Source: JALOAD01 sp023228995 [NCBI: Candidatus Muiribacterium halophilum]
Lineage (GTDB): Bacteria; Muiribacteriota; Muiribacteriia; Muiribacteriales
Direction: 5' to 3'
NCBI GenBank assembly: GCA_023228995.1
Contig: JALOAD010000041.1
Location: 1-31,482 of the forward strand
DNA: 31,482 nt
Shown one piece after another: positions 1 to 7,378 of this stretch; the first letter of the stretch is position 1, and every line of letters begins with the position of its first letter. Position numbers and translations under genes: made by a program. The notes beneath the pieces were generated by a model. That model saw only the letters and a program-made list of their open reading frames with translations. It ran no database searches and was not told where the DNA came from.

Positions 1-132
1 TTTAGCTGTATTTATTATTAAAAAATATGTTTTTATATTTTTATCATAACCACAACTTAATACTATGTCTTCCTTTTTTGGAAATTCTTTTATTTTTCTT
101 GATAGAAAATCTATAAATTCTTTATTTTTCAT
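1..132 (-). CDS. Partial hypothetical protein at left edge
   Basis: An open frame reads leftward from an ATG at 130-132 off the window edge. The visible 44 residues start MKNKEFIDFLSRKIKEF and contain no recognisable domain. The start overlaps the last 11 bases of the upstream gene, the same overlap used by other gene pairs here, which supports translation in the same operon. The C-terminal part lies outside the window, so no function can be given. Confidence 0.6.
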   Translation of the reverse strand, partial: MKNKEFIDFLSRKIKEFPKKEDIVLSCGYDKNIKTYFLIINTAK

Positions 133-499
133 TTAATATATTATTTATTTGTTTATTAAACTCATCTTTATTTAATTCATAAATTATTTCATCATCATTT
201 ATTTTATTTTTAATATTTCCTATATGTTCATATAATTCATTTATGATAGAAATATTTTTTTCTTGTTGTAAAATATAATTATCAGATATTATATCAAGTT
301 TTTTAATTATATCATATGATTCTTCATAATCAGACATATTTACTAAATGGCAACGATAAAACATATTATCTTCTATATCATCTAATTTAATATTAATATC
401 ATTATCTAAATAACAGTTGTGGTTATACATATTTTTAAGACATAGTAACTTTTTTATATATGATCCTTTATAGATAACATATTTGATTTTATTTTTCAT
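122..499 (-). CDS. Hypothetical protein, 125 aa
   Basis: I do not recognise this protein. It is rich in Asn, Ile, Lys and Asp, with a Cys-bearing N-terminal third (residues 1-55) and a mostly helical, charged C-terminal half. It is the first gene of an operon that continues off the left edge, and a Bacteroidota-type promoter at 533-563 lies 33 bases upstream of its start. No membrane segment or signal peptide is visible. Confidence 0.7.
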   Translation of the reverse strand: MKNKIKYVIYKGSYIKKLLCLKNMYNHNCYLDNDINIKLDDIEDNMFYRCHLVNMSDYEESYDIIKKLDIISDNYILQQEKNISIINELYEHIGNIKNKINDDEIIYELNKDEFNKQINNILNEK

Positions 500-532
500 G
501 GTTTTAATTTATATTTCAATATATTTATGATG

Positions 533-563
533 CATAGATACTATTTTTTATATACCTACCAAA
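533..563 (-). promoter_or_regulatory. Bacteroidota-type promoter (early class)
   Basis: On the minus strand TTTG (560-563) is followed after 19 bases by TATCTATG (533-540), one mismatch from the Bacteroidota -7 consensus TAnnTTTG. The region around the -33 box shares TTAAATATT and GGTAGGTATATAAAAA with the promoter at 2778-2809. It should drive the gene at 122-499. Confidence 0.65.
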
Positions 564-643
564 TATTTAATTGATTATTTACATTTAATTACTATTCTGG
601 TATATAATTTTTAATCTACTAAATTTTTAGTATTGAATATATT

Positions 644-1753
644 TTATTTATCAGATTTTGTTCGATTGCAGCGTTTACAAAGCATTTGACAATTATAGAT
701 GTCGGTTTTACCACCCTCGGACCAAGGAGTTATGTGGTCAGCTTCCATTTCTTTTATATCAAAATGTCCACCACATTTGGTACAGATACCTTCTTGTTTT
801 TCATATTGTTCTCTTTTTTGATTTGGAGTGAAAGCTCGTATATTCAATACTTTCTGATTTTCTTTATTTGATAATAAGTATTCAAATATACCAGATTTTT
901 TAGTTACATCTTCATCAGTCATAAGTTCTTTCACTTCTTGTCCGATTTTGCTTCTATCATATCTATTATTATTGTATTTATTATAAAGAATACCAATTTC
1001 CAAGCCTTTCATTTCTTTGTAATAATCTGGGAATATTGCCTTAAACCAGTTCATAACATTTTGGAAATATAATCTTATTTCGTTTGAATCACTATCAAAT
1101 TGATGTTCTGACATATATGCTTCAATCTTATCGTGGTATTTAGGATCTGAATTAGCAATCCAAGATAGAGTGGTTTCCAAATAGTCCTGGTGAATAGCAC
1201 TACCTTTTAGATAATCAGCTGCTTCTTTGACAGCTATACAATTTCTCTTACTGAAAAATATCTTAGCATCAGAAAGCCAGCTACCACTATATACAGCATT
1301 TCTAAGTTCTTGTTGAGTCAATTTAGCACCAGCTATATTAATCCTCTCAAACCAATCTAATTTTTCTTTTTCAGTACCCTCACAAATATAGATTAATAGT
1401 TCGTAGTCTAATATTTGTTCCTGTTCATCTTTTGTAAGGTTATTAAACTTCATTTCATTAATGCTGAATTTATTATTAACAAATTCACAAATAGAAATAG
1501 TTCTTTGTTGTCCATCTAATACTTCAAAAGTATTGTCTATGTTTTTACTCCAATACATTATATTCAATGGACAATTTTGTCTTATGGTTTCTATAACCAT
1601 ATCTCTTTGCTTACCACTGTATACAAATTCTCTTTGGTATTTAGGTCTGATGTTCAGATTACCATTATAACCTATTACTCCATTTTCAGTATCGTTATTT
1701 ACATAACCAGAGAAAATATCTCTTACTTTTATATTTTTTAATTCGATTTTCAT
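644..1753 (-). CDS. DUF262 (GmrS-like) - HNH endonuclease fusion
   Basis: The N-terminal part is a DUF262 domain: RPKYQREFVY at 36-45 and the signature DGQQR at 80-84, followed by the usual helical region. The last 46 residues form an HNH nuclease: CTKC at 324-327, DHITPW from 339, Asn354, and CKRCN at 359-363, giving a four-Cys zinc site around Asp-His...Asn. Known family members include GmrSD, BrxU and SspE, in which DUF262 senses or hydrolyses nucleotides and a nuclease domain cuts DNA, often according to its modification state. This protein differs in having a classical HNH rather than a DUF1524 nuclease. It lies 21 bases downstream of an EcoRI-family adenine methyltransferase and shares its promoter, so the two may work as a restriction-modification-like pair; this is an inference. 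All catalytic residues look intact. Confidence 0.88.
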   Translation of the reverse strand: MKIELKNIKVRDIFSGYVNNDTENGVIGYNGNLNIRPKYQREFVYSGKQRDMVIETIRQNCPLNIMYWSKNIDNTFEVLDGQQRTISICEFVNNKFSINEMKFNNLTKDEQEQILDYELLIYICEGTEKEKLDWFERINIAGAKLTQQELRNAVYSGSWLSDAKIFFSKRNCIAVKEAADYLKGSAIHQDYLETTLSWIANSDPKYHDKIEAYMSEHQFDSDSNEIRLYFQNVMNWFKAIFPDYYKEMKGLEIGILYNKYNNNRYDRSKIGQEVKELMTDEDVTKKSGIFEYLLSNKENQKVLNIRAFTPNQKREQYEKQEGICTKCGGHFDIKEMEADHITPWSEGGKTDIYNCQMLCKRCNRTKSDK

Positions 1754-1774
1754 TTTGATATAATTTTAATGTTA

Positions 1775-2749
1775 TTATTTTCTTTTAATTAAAATACGAG
1801 CGTATGGAACATCAACAATTCCATTAGTTATCATATATAAATCACCATCAACTGCACCTCTTTTTTGGATTTCTTTCCTATATTTCTTATGTTCTGGTTT
1901 ATATGGTTTTACTCCAATTTCAATTCCAGAGTTTGAAATTCCTAAACCAATAATTTCAAATTGTTCAGGATTATGATTAGATAAATAAGTTATAGGCACT
2001 CCCATATAGCCAAAATAATCTACTGGAATATCAGCTACTTTATTGATGTTAATAGCATCATAATTATCATATTTAGGATAATCAACTTCATTATATTTTT
2101 TATATAAAACATTTCTAATCAAATCTATATGACGTTTTCTATTGTCTAAATTAGTGAACCAGCAAATATTACCAAATTTTTGTATTTCACCATTTGGTTT
2201 TATAAAATTTTTCACAAAGCTATTACCTAACCATAATTTATTTTCTTTAATGAAACCAAATACTTCTTTATATGTTATTGCATTATAACTACCAATAACT
2301 AAAAACTTTTTATCATATTCCATTAATTGAGCGATATATTCTCTAAACAAACTGAAGGGTGGATTTGTGATTACAATATCACATTCTTTTAATATTTCAA
2401 TACATTCATCACTTCTAAAATCACCATTTCCCTTAAATGTTGTTTTTTGAGTATCTAATTTATCGATGTTACCATCCCCATTAATATCTCTACTAATTTC
2501 CAATTTATAACTATTTCCATTTGGGTCATAGTGTGAAGATATTAATTTTTTCAAATTATAGTAGGTAAAATTATTTGATAGATATTTCCAAAAGTTTGAA
2601 GATTCAGGATCATCACAATTACAGAATATAATCTTATCTTTTAATTGATCCTTATATTCTTCTACTTCTTTTTCAACATCTTCATATAACGTGTAGAACT
2701 CATCGTTTTTTTCTTTCTTAGCTGAATGTAAATTTTTATTCTTTGACAT
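1775..2749 (-). CDS. EcoRI-family adenine-specific DNA methyltransferase
   Basis: At 324 aa it matches the usual length of the M.EcoRI family (about 325 aa). Family marks are the N-terminal NDEFYTLYEDVEKE (15-28), the SAM-site strand IIFCNCDDPESSNF (40-53) and the N6-adenine methylase motif TNPPF (128-132). M.EcoRI methylates an adenine in GAATTC; the specificity here cannot be read from sequence, but GAATTC is not depleted in the window (more than ten sites seen by eye, for example at 3124 and 13364). It is the first gene of a two-gene operon under the promoter at 2778-2809, with the DUF262-HNH nuclease next. It could protect phage DNA from a host enzyme, or from the nuclease encoded beside it. 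Confidence 0.9.
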   Translation of the reverse strand: MSKNKNLHSAKKEKNDEFYTLYEDVEKEVEEYKDQLKDKIIFCNCDDPESSNFWKYLSNNFTYYNLKKLISSHYDPNGNSYKLEISRDINGDGNIDKLDTQKTTFKGNGDFRSDECIEILKECDIVITNPPFSLFREYIAQLMEYDKKFLVIGSYNAITYKEVFGFIKENKLWLGNSFVKNFIKPNGEIQKFGNICWFTNLDNRKRHIDLIRNVLYKKYNEVDYPKYDNYDAININKVADIPVDYFGYMGVPITYLSNHNPEQFEIIGLGISNSGIEIGVKPYKPEHKKYRKEIQKRGAVDGDLYMITNGIVDVPYARILIKRK

Positions 2750-2777
2750 AATGTTTGTATTTATTTGATTAGTGATG

Positions 2778-2809
2778 CAAAGATATAACCTTTTTATATA
2801 CCTACCTAA
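2778..2809 (-). promoter_or_regulatory. Bacteroidota-type promoter of the methyltransferase-nuclease operon
   Basis: Minus strand: TTAG (2806-2809), 20 bases, then a perfect TAnnTTTG match TATCTTTG (2778-2785). The start codon at 2749 lies 28 bases downstream. Upstream sequence AGTTAAAGATTGTTAAATAT is identical in the promoter at 4576-4607. The rest of the 2750-3006 gap shows nothing else I can support. Confidence 0.8.
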
Positions 2810-3006
2810 TATTTAACAATCTTTAACTATAAAAATAAAACACTTAATGTATAGGTGCTTATTAGATAGTGAGTTATATTCTAATTTAATTTATTTATTC
2901 TTGTAGATATTTCTCTATCATTTTAATGGTTTTAATAAGTAGATTTTCAAATATTTTGAATCATCAAACTATCATAGATGAAAATAATATTGTTTTTATT
3001 AATCAG

Positions 3007-3306
3007 TTAATCAATTCCAAATAAATCTTCTGATATTAACATATCAATATTTTTCATTGATAACTCTGGTAATATGAATTGATTTTCTCTTTTAGCTATT
3101 ATATAACTTTCATATCTATCCTTGAATTCATTTCTTGATGTAATGAATCCCATCACTGTATTAGATTCATTCAAAGTTTTATATAAATCAGGATTTAATT
3201 TTTTTATTGTTAATAAGCAATCATTATGTCTTCTACCACAAACAATAATTTCATCATCTCCTATTATTTTAATTGCTGAGCATATTATGTATTCTTTATA
3301 AATCAT
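3007..3306 (-). CDS. Conserved phage protein, paralogue of the gene at 5585-5884
   Basis: It shares an ordered set of short motifs with the gene at 5585-5884: an N-terminal EYIICSAIKI, then CGRRHNDCL, then FITSRNEFKDR, and a C-terminal ISEDLF. From memory, small phage and bacterial proteins with C-A-I, G-x-RH, TSxxxFVxR and SEDLY marks are common and have no established function. The start overlaps the end of the upstream gene by 11 bases. It is the last gene of the operon starting at the DUF262 gene (4550). Confidence 0.75.
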   Translation of the reverse strand: MIYKEYIICSAIKIIGDDEIIVCGRRHNDCLLTIKKLNPDLYKTLNESNTVMGFITSRNEFKDRYESYIIAKRENQFILPELSMKNIDMLISEDLFGID

Positions 3307-3712
3307 AAGTATTTAGACATTTTTCAATTTTTTTCATGAAATTTACTATATCATCATTATTAGATATATGTGGTAAAGCTAAATCAATATTTGCGATATA
3401 GGAATCATTAATTATTATTTTATTCTCATTATATATTTTACAATCCATATATTCATCTCCTATTTTGAAATGAAATGATTTGTGGTATATTCTCTTAACA
3501 TCTAAAAATATTATTTTATAATCACTAAGTATATTGTAATTGACATTTATAAAAAATAAATTAGAATTCATTATAGTAAAATCATCATTACTTAAACCTT
3601 TATCTTTTAGATATTTAACCACATCACCTAAACCATAGAATTTTTTATTATTTAGTTTAGTTAATGTTTCTATATCAAAACACTCATTTTTAATTGCTAC
3701 TATTATTTTCAT
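3296..3712 (-). CDS. Hypothetical protein, 138 aa
   Basis: Not recognised. It begins MKIIVAIKNECFDIETLTKL and has alternating hydrophobic strands (55-75 and 80-110) that suggest a beta-rich fold with a helical C-terminus. It follows the membrane protein at 3724-4020 by 11 bases and overlaps the next gene by 11 bases, so it belongs to the operon of the DUF262 gene at 4041-4550. Confidence 0.7.
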   Translation of the reverse strand: MKIIVAIKNECFDIETLTKLNNKKFYGLGDVVKYLKDKGLSNDDFTIMNSNLFFINVNYNILSDYKIIFLDVKRIYHKSFHFKIGDEYMDCKIYNENKIIINDSYIANIDLALPHISNNDDIVNFMKKIEKCLNTYDL

Positions 3713-3723
3713 ATTTATTATAT

Positions 3724-4020
3724 TTATTTATGACAACTACTTTCAACTTCAGAATTATCTATTATTTTTTCTGAATCTCCATCTGAAACAATGCCTTCTG
3801 ATAATTCTATTGTACTCATAAATAATGGTATAGTTAGTAAATATAATAATATATACCATATAGAATATTTCATTGATAGTATCAATGGTAATGATAATAA
3901 ACCACCAAACCAAACAATTAATAATATACCTATACTTATTATTATAAATATCATAGTAAAAACTAAGGAAAACATTTTAATAAAATCTAAACACTTTTTC
4001 ATAATTATATTTGTTATCAT
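3724..4020 (-). CDS. Small membrane protein with two predicted membrane helices
   Basis: Two strongly hydrophobic stretches lie at about 14-39 (FIKMFSLVFTMIFIIISIGI and following) and 43-68, followed by an acidic tail (SEGIVSDGDSEKIIDNSE). A second in-frame Met at residue 7 (MKKCLDF) could be the true start. It sits 20 bases after the DUF262 gene in the same operon. No family is recognised; size and layout would fit a holin or a membrane partner of the DUF262 protein, but nothing in the sequence decides this. Confidence 0.7.
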   Translation of the reverse strand: MITNIIMKKCLDFIKMFSLVFTMIFIIISIGILLIVWFGGLLSLPLILSMKYSIWYILLYLLTIPLFMSTIELSEGIVSDGDSEKIIDNSEVESSCHK

Positions 4021-4040
4021 TGTTAATTTTAATCATTTAA

Positions 4041-4550
4041 TTATATTTTGTTTTTATATTCAATTGCTTTTTGTATTTCTTCTTCAGTGTGTATTGTACC
4101 ACCTGTATTCATAGAAACATACCAATCAATAGCTTCTTTTTCTGATAGGTTATTAACTCCATATTTTATGGAGAAATCTCTTAAATTAAAGTTTTCAATT
4201 TGATTTATAGTATATCCACCAAATACTGGTAATTTATTATCTATAAATTTCATTATTGTATTGAATCTTTGCTTACCATCAATTAATTGTAATTTACCTC
4301 TAAAATCTTCCATCCAACCCTCCATATTGAAAAATATAGGATTGACATATCCACCTCTTAATAGATATTCCATAAATTCAATTTGTTGTTTGAGAGTCCA
4401 AACATGATCTCTTTGAAATTCTGGATCTAAATCAAGTTCATAATAATTGGACCAATCTTTCATTTTTTGTTTTAATGAATCCAAAGGTACATCTATGAGA
4501 TATCTTGGATTGTTATATTTAGTAACTTTGTTATAATTTAATTTTTTCAT
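4041..4550 (-). CDS. Stand-alone DUF262 domain protein
   Basis: The 169 residues cover one DUF262 domain: LDPEFQRDHVW (41-51) and LIDGKQRFNTIMKF (89-102) are the two family signatures, and EEEIQKAIEYKNK closes the domain. There is no HNH or DUF1524 nuclease part, unlike the protein at 644-1753. DUF262 domains are thought to bind or hydrolyse nucleotides and to gate partner nucleases; here the partner, if any, is unknown. It is the first gene of a four-gene operon and its promoter is nearly identical to that of the methyltransferase/DUF262-HNH operon, which suggests joint regulation. Confidence 0.85.
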   Translation of the reverse strand: MKKLNYNKVTKYNNPRYLIDVPLDSLKQKMKDWSNYYELDLDPEFQRDHVWTLKQQIEFMEYLLRGGYVNPIFFNMEGWMEDFRGKLQLIDGKQRFNTIMKFIDNKLPVFGGYTINQIENFNLRDFSIKYGVNNLSEKEAIDWYVSMNTGGTIHTEEEIQKAIEYKNKI

Positions 4551-4575
4551 TTTGATATATTTTTGATTTATGATG

Positions 4576-4607
4576 CAAAGATATACATTTTTTACACATC
4601 TACCTAA
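4576..4607 (-). promoter_or_regulatory. Bacteroidota-type promoter of the DUF262 operon
   Basis: Minus strand: TTAG (4604-4607), 20 bases, TATCTTTG (4576-4583), 25 bases before the start at 4550. The upstream block AGTTAAAGATTGTTAAATAT and the following TAGGTAG are identical to the promoter at 2778-2809. The block overlaps the stop codon of the SemiSWEET gene. Confidence 0.8.
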
Positions 4608-4620
4608 TATTTAACAATCT

Positions 4621-4908
4621 TTAACTATTCTTAGTTTTATATGATTTTATAGATTTTATAATCTGATTATTGTATTTATAATAAATTATTATAGTTGATT
4701 GTATAAGGTTCAATCCATTACATAATATAATTGAATAAGCATTTATATTAATTCCATATATTATCCATAATATATTAGATATTATTAATATACTGAACAT
4801 TTCACCATTTACATTTTCTGCACTTTTTGCTTTTAATACTTGTATCAATTGGGGTACATAAGCAATTACTATTAAAATGGTTGCTAATATTCCTATAATC
4901 TCTATCAT
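4621..4908 (-). CDS. SemiSWEET/MtN3-like small transporter
   Basis: The 95 residues match the SemiSWEET layout: three membrane helices (about 2-18, 37-54, 58-77), the PQ-loop motif YVPQLIQVLKAKSAENV (17-33), LWIIYG at 47-52 in helix 2, and Asn64 in helix 3. SemiSWEETs are homodimeric passive sugar transporters of bacterial inner membranes; the substrate of this one cannot be told. Its start is 1 base after the stop of the membrane-anchored protein at 4910-5440, so the two are translated together from the promoter at 5465. A transporter of this type is unusual cargo for a phage. Confidence 0.85.
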   Translation of the reverse strand: MIEIIGILATILIVIAYVPQLIQVLKAKSAENVNGEMFSILIISNILWIIYGININAYSIILCNGLNLIQSTIIIYYKYNNQIIKSIKSYKTKNS

Positions 4909-4909
4909 T

Positions 4910-5440
4910 TTATTTTTTATTAGTTATATAATCAGCATATTTCACTTCACCATTTGCTTTAACCAAAGCAACATATTTATGAATTAAAGGGGTTTTCTCA
5001 TTATTAAATCTACCATCCATTTCATATAAGACATAAATATCTTCATTGATTTCAATTGCTAAATCCTTAAGTTTTTGTAAAGATTTAGTAATATCAATAT
5101 CACCATACCATATTTTTTCTGTTTTGGTGCATATATTTGAATTAAATACTACTAAATTATCTGGATTATCTTTCAAGTAACCAGATTTGGACACACTAAT
5201 CATTCTAGCAATAATCCCTAAACGTTTCATAGCTATATATTGGTTGCTATACATTTTTTTATTTGGGTTATTATAATTTACATAATTATATTCACCTATT
5301 GTTTTTGAATGGTAGCTTTTAGGATCATTTCCTTTTTTAGTAAAAAATACTTCATATAAATATACTATGGTTAAGTATAATATAACTAACATTGAACTAC
5401 CTACTATGATGTAAGCTAAAAAATCTAAAATTGTTTTCAT
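4910..5440 (-). CDS. Membrane-anchored protein with C-terminal soluble domain
   Basis: One N-terminal membrane helix (about 5-32) is followed by a soluble part. Residues from about 110 to 150 carry KIWYGDIDITKSLQKL, then NEDIYVLYEMDGRFNNEKTP. I recall similar WYGDxD...LYVLxExDxRF blocks in other phage and bacterial proteins of unknown role, but cannot name a family. It is first in a two-gene operon with the SemiSWEET-like gene, so both products would sit in the host membrane. Confidence 0.75.
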   Translation of the reverse strand: MKTILDFLAYIIVGSSMLVILYLTIVYLYEVFFTKKGNDPKSYHSKTIGEYNYVNYNNPNKKMYSNQYIAMKRLGIIARMISVSKSGYLKDNPDNLVVFNSNICTKTEKIWYGDIDITKSLQKLKDLAIEINEDIYVLYEMDGRFNNEKTPLIHKYVALVKANGEVKYADYITNKK

Positions 5441-5464
5441 ATTGTTGTTTTTTTAATTATGATG

Positions 5465-5472
5465 CAAAGATA
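5465..5472 (-). promoter_or_regulatory. Promoter -7 box (TATCTTTG)
   Basis: A perfect TAnnTTTG box on the minus strand, in the context TATCTTTGCATCATAA shared with other promoters here, 24 bases upstream of the start at 5440. No convincing TTTG is found 19-20 bases upstream, so the promoter may be weak or need an activator. Confidence 0.6.
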
Positions 5473-5584
5473 TACATAAAATATGATATATAAGTATTAA
5501 ATAATGTTAAACTTTTAATTTATTTATGGTTTTTACTCCTTTATATATGATTTTCAATGTATTATATTCTTTATATTTTTCATA

Positions 5585-5884
5585 TTAATATAAATCTTCT
5601 GATGTTAATTTACCACCTATTATTTTATCTACTTGACCACATTCAATAGCAATTTTTAATCCTTCTTCACGAGATACAAAACGAGCTTTGGAAGTATAAA
5701 ATCCTTGATCACAACTTTTACGACTAACATCATCTCCATATCTATGCAAAATATCTGGATGTCTATAGCCTAATTCAATTTCATATATATCATGAAACTC
5801 TTTGTGATATACTTTAAGACAATCTCTTGGAGCTTTTCTTCTAATAGCAGCACATAATAAATATTCTTTATTGTTGTCAATCAT
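5585..5884 (-). CDS. Conserved phage protein, paralogue of the gene at 3007-3306
   Basis: It has the fuller version of the family motifs: YLLCAAIRR (8-16), LGYRHPDILHRYG (38-50), GFYTSKARFVSREEGLKIA (61-79), GQVDKIIGGKLTSEDLY at the C-terminus. I recall this pattern in many phage and mobile-element proteins without known function. A weak -7-like box (TATATTTA, 5904-5911) is the only promoter sign upstream. Confidence 0.8.
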   Translation of the reverse strand: MIDNNKEYLLCAAIRRKAPRDCLKVYHKEFHDIYEIELGYRHPDILHRYGDDVSRKSCDQGFYTSKARFVSREEGLKIAIECGQVDKIIGGKLTSEDLY

Positions 5885-5929
5885 ATTAATTTTATTTTAT
5901 ATGTAAATATAAGATACTTTACTTTTATA

Positions 5930-6241
5930 TTAGAATTTTATATCTCTCAATGTTTTATTTTCAAAATATAAATCTCTTTCTATTTTCAGACCAAAAGGAA
6001 GTTTCACACTTTCTAAATCAGATAATAAAAAATAACCATACTCAGCTTCATGTAAATTTACAAAACCAAAGAATAGCCAATCACCATTTTCTTGTTTTTC
6101 TGCTTCAGTTACTAACCAAGTACCTCTACCACAAGGATTAAAAAATTTAACTAAGATTTTAGCATCTAATCCTGAATTTTCTTGACTACCTAAATTATAT
6201 TTAGTTAATTCTTTCTCAATTTTTTTTGTAATTAGTTTCAT
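5930..6241 (-). CDS. DUF2958 domain protein
   Basis: The whole 103-residue protein follows the DUF2958 pattern: an N-terminal LITKKIEKEL, then AKILVKFFNPCGRGTWLVTE, WLFFGFVNLHEAEYGYFLL, and the C-terminal SVKLPFGLKIERDLYF (77-92). Members are spread over plasmids, conjugative elements and phages and have no established biochemical role. It is a single-gene unit with its own clean promoter at 6268-6298. Confidence 0.88.
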   Translation of the reverse strand: MKLITKKIEKELTKYNLGSQENSGLDAKILVKFFNPCGRGTWLVTEAEKQENGDWLFFGFVNLHEAEYGYFLLSDLESVKLPFGLKIERDLYFENKTLRDIKF

Positions 6242-6267
6242 ATTTGTTGTTTTTATTAATTATGATG

Positions 6268-6298
6268 CAAAGTTAATACTTTAATTACAAACTACAAA
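6268..6298 (-). promoter_or_regulatory. Bacteroidota-type promoter of the DUF2958 gene
   Basis: Minus strand: TTTG (6295-6298), 19 bases, TAACTTTG (6268-6275), both boxes matching the consensus. The start codon at 6241 is 26 bases downstream. Confidence 0.85.
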
Positions 6299-6319
6299 AT
6301 AATTAACAATAAATAACAT

Positions 6320-6541
6320 TTATTTAGATGAAATTAAATTATCTAATTTCATATCTCTAATTTCTTGCTTACTATAAAAATTAGTTATATAATGATGAGT
6401 AAAATGTCCATACTCATCTTTGATTTGATAGAAAGTACTACCTATTATATAACTTACTATCTTATATTTTTTATTAATAATGATTGAATTAGAAGGTTTT
6501 TTAGTTACCTTAGCTATTATATAATCTCCAGTTTTATACAT
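6320..6541 (-). CDS. Small beta-rich protein, possible SH3-like fold
   Basis: The 73 residues begin MYKTGDYIIAKVTKKPSN and alternate short strands with YQIKDEYGHFTHHYITNF and a C-terminal helix. This order fits small SH3/KOW-like phage proteins in which a strand pair is followed by a helix. No partner or function can be given. No promoter box is visible within 60 bases upstream. Confidence 0.7.
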   Translation of the reverse strand: MYKTGDYIIAKVTKKPSNSIIINKKYKIVSYIIGSTFYQIKDEYGHFTHHYITNFYSKQEIRDMKLDNLISSK

Positions 6542-6729
6542 TTAATTTATTCAATTTTATTTCTATTCCATTAATGAATAATTTAGTCATATCATAGAAC
6601 TAATACTTCTCTCTTAGTTTTATATCATATTTTTTATTATTTTATATGATTTATACCATCTTGGTAATAAAAATGATACCAATTGCAATTACTACTAAAG
6701 TTATTATTAATGGTTTATTAATGATTTAT

Positions 6730-7107
6730 TTATTTTTTATTTGGCTCTGGTATTGTATACCACTCTGTTTTAACTCCTAATATATGATATATCATGCCAA
6801 CCATTTTACCTAAATGATCAACATTTACATTAGGATTTATGTTATAAAGGCAATGTATCAACCTAACTTCATTTTTAGTTCCAAAATTAACACACTTAAC
6901 TATTTCACTACTAAATGATGGAGATTCTGAATAATAATTCTCTTTAATATATTTATCATTATTATCATTTTTCAAATGAATGAATTCATCATATAATGAT
7001 AAAATATAATTTATTTCTCTTTGTGAAATACCCTTTTCAAGTAGATTTTTTTGTGCTTCATCAAGATCTGCACTAATATTTACTAATTTGTCATTATTAT
7101 TTTCCAT
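6730..7107 (-). CDS. Hypothetical protein, 125 aa
   Basis: Not recognised. It is mainly helical, with an N-terminal segment DEAQKNLLEKGISQREINYI (15-34) and a C-terminal region HLGKMVGMIYHILGVKTEWYTIP. Its start overlaps the end of the upstream gene by 11 bases. It is the last gene of the three-gene operon that begins at 7593. Confidence 0.7.
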   Translation of the reverse strand: MENNNDKLVNISADLDEAQKNLLEKGISQREINYILSLYDEFIHLKNDNNDKYIKENYYSESPSFSSEIVKCVNFGTKNEVRLIHCLYNINPNVNVDHLGKMVGMIYHILGVKTEWYTIPEPNKK

Positions 7108-7378
7108 GATTTTTATCTATTAAGTAGGTATTAATTTTATCTAACTTCTTGCGAATTGGTGCTTCATATCGTTCAATTAATCTGATTGTACGTTTAGCAT
7201 CCCTTTGTAATAATCTATAGTGAGTTTGATGATTTTTTGGAATATCCATTGGGATTGGAGTATTCAAAACTTCATATAACTCTTTTAGTGTTTTTTTCTG
7301 ACCATATATAAATGGCATACCAGCTTCTAATTTTTGTTCCAAAATTTTCTTTTGTTCTAACAATTCTTCTTTTCTCAT
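7097..7378 (-). CDS. Hypothetical charged helical protein, 93 aa
   Basis: Not recognised. Residues 1-18 and 52-88 are charged and helical (for example LLQRDAKRTIRLIERYEAPI), with a Pro-rich link PIPMDIPKNHQ between them. The start codon overlaps the stop of the upstream gene by one base (TAATG), a mark of translational coupling. Confidence 0.7.
   Translation of the reverse strand: MRKEELLEQKKILEQKLEAGMPFIYGQKKTLKELYEVLNTPIPMDIPKNHQTHYRLLQRDAKRTIRLIERYEAPIRKKLDKINTYLIDKNHGK

Noticed and set aside
601-640. Short palindrome ACTAAATTTTTAGT after the DUF262-HNH gene
   Set aside because: Only 6-bp arms of A/T bases with no T-run; not a supportable terminator.
686-1670. Plus-strand open frames over the DUF262-HNH gene
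   Set aside because: Antisense shadows of a recognised protein; no promoter or family match.
2821-2865. Possible hairpin CACTTA/TAGGTG upstream of the methyltransferase promoter
   Set aside because: It pairs fully only on the plus strand with a G-U pair, where no gene is transcribed.
6534-6590. 18-codon minus-strand ORF (MTKLFINGIEIKLNKLNV) overlapping the start of the gene at 6541
   Set aside because: Too short to judge; no promoter. It could be a leader peptide but nothing supports it further.
6651-6725. Minus-strand frame coding a membrane-helix-like peptide (INKPLIITLVVIAIGIIFIT)
   Set aside because: It has no ATG, GTG or TTG start at a sensible position; hydrophobic composition alone is common at this A+T content.
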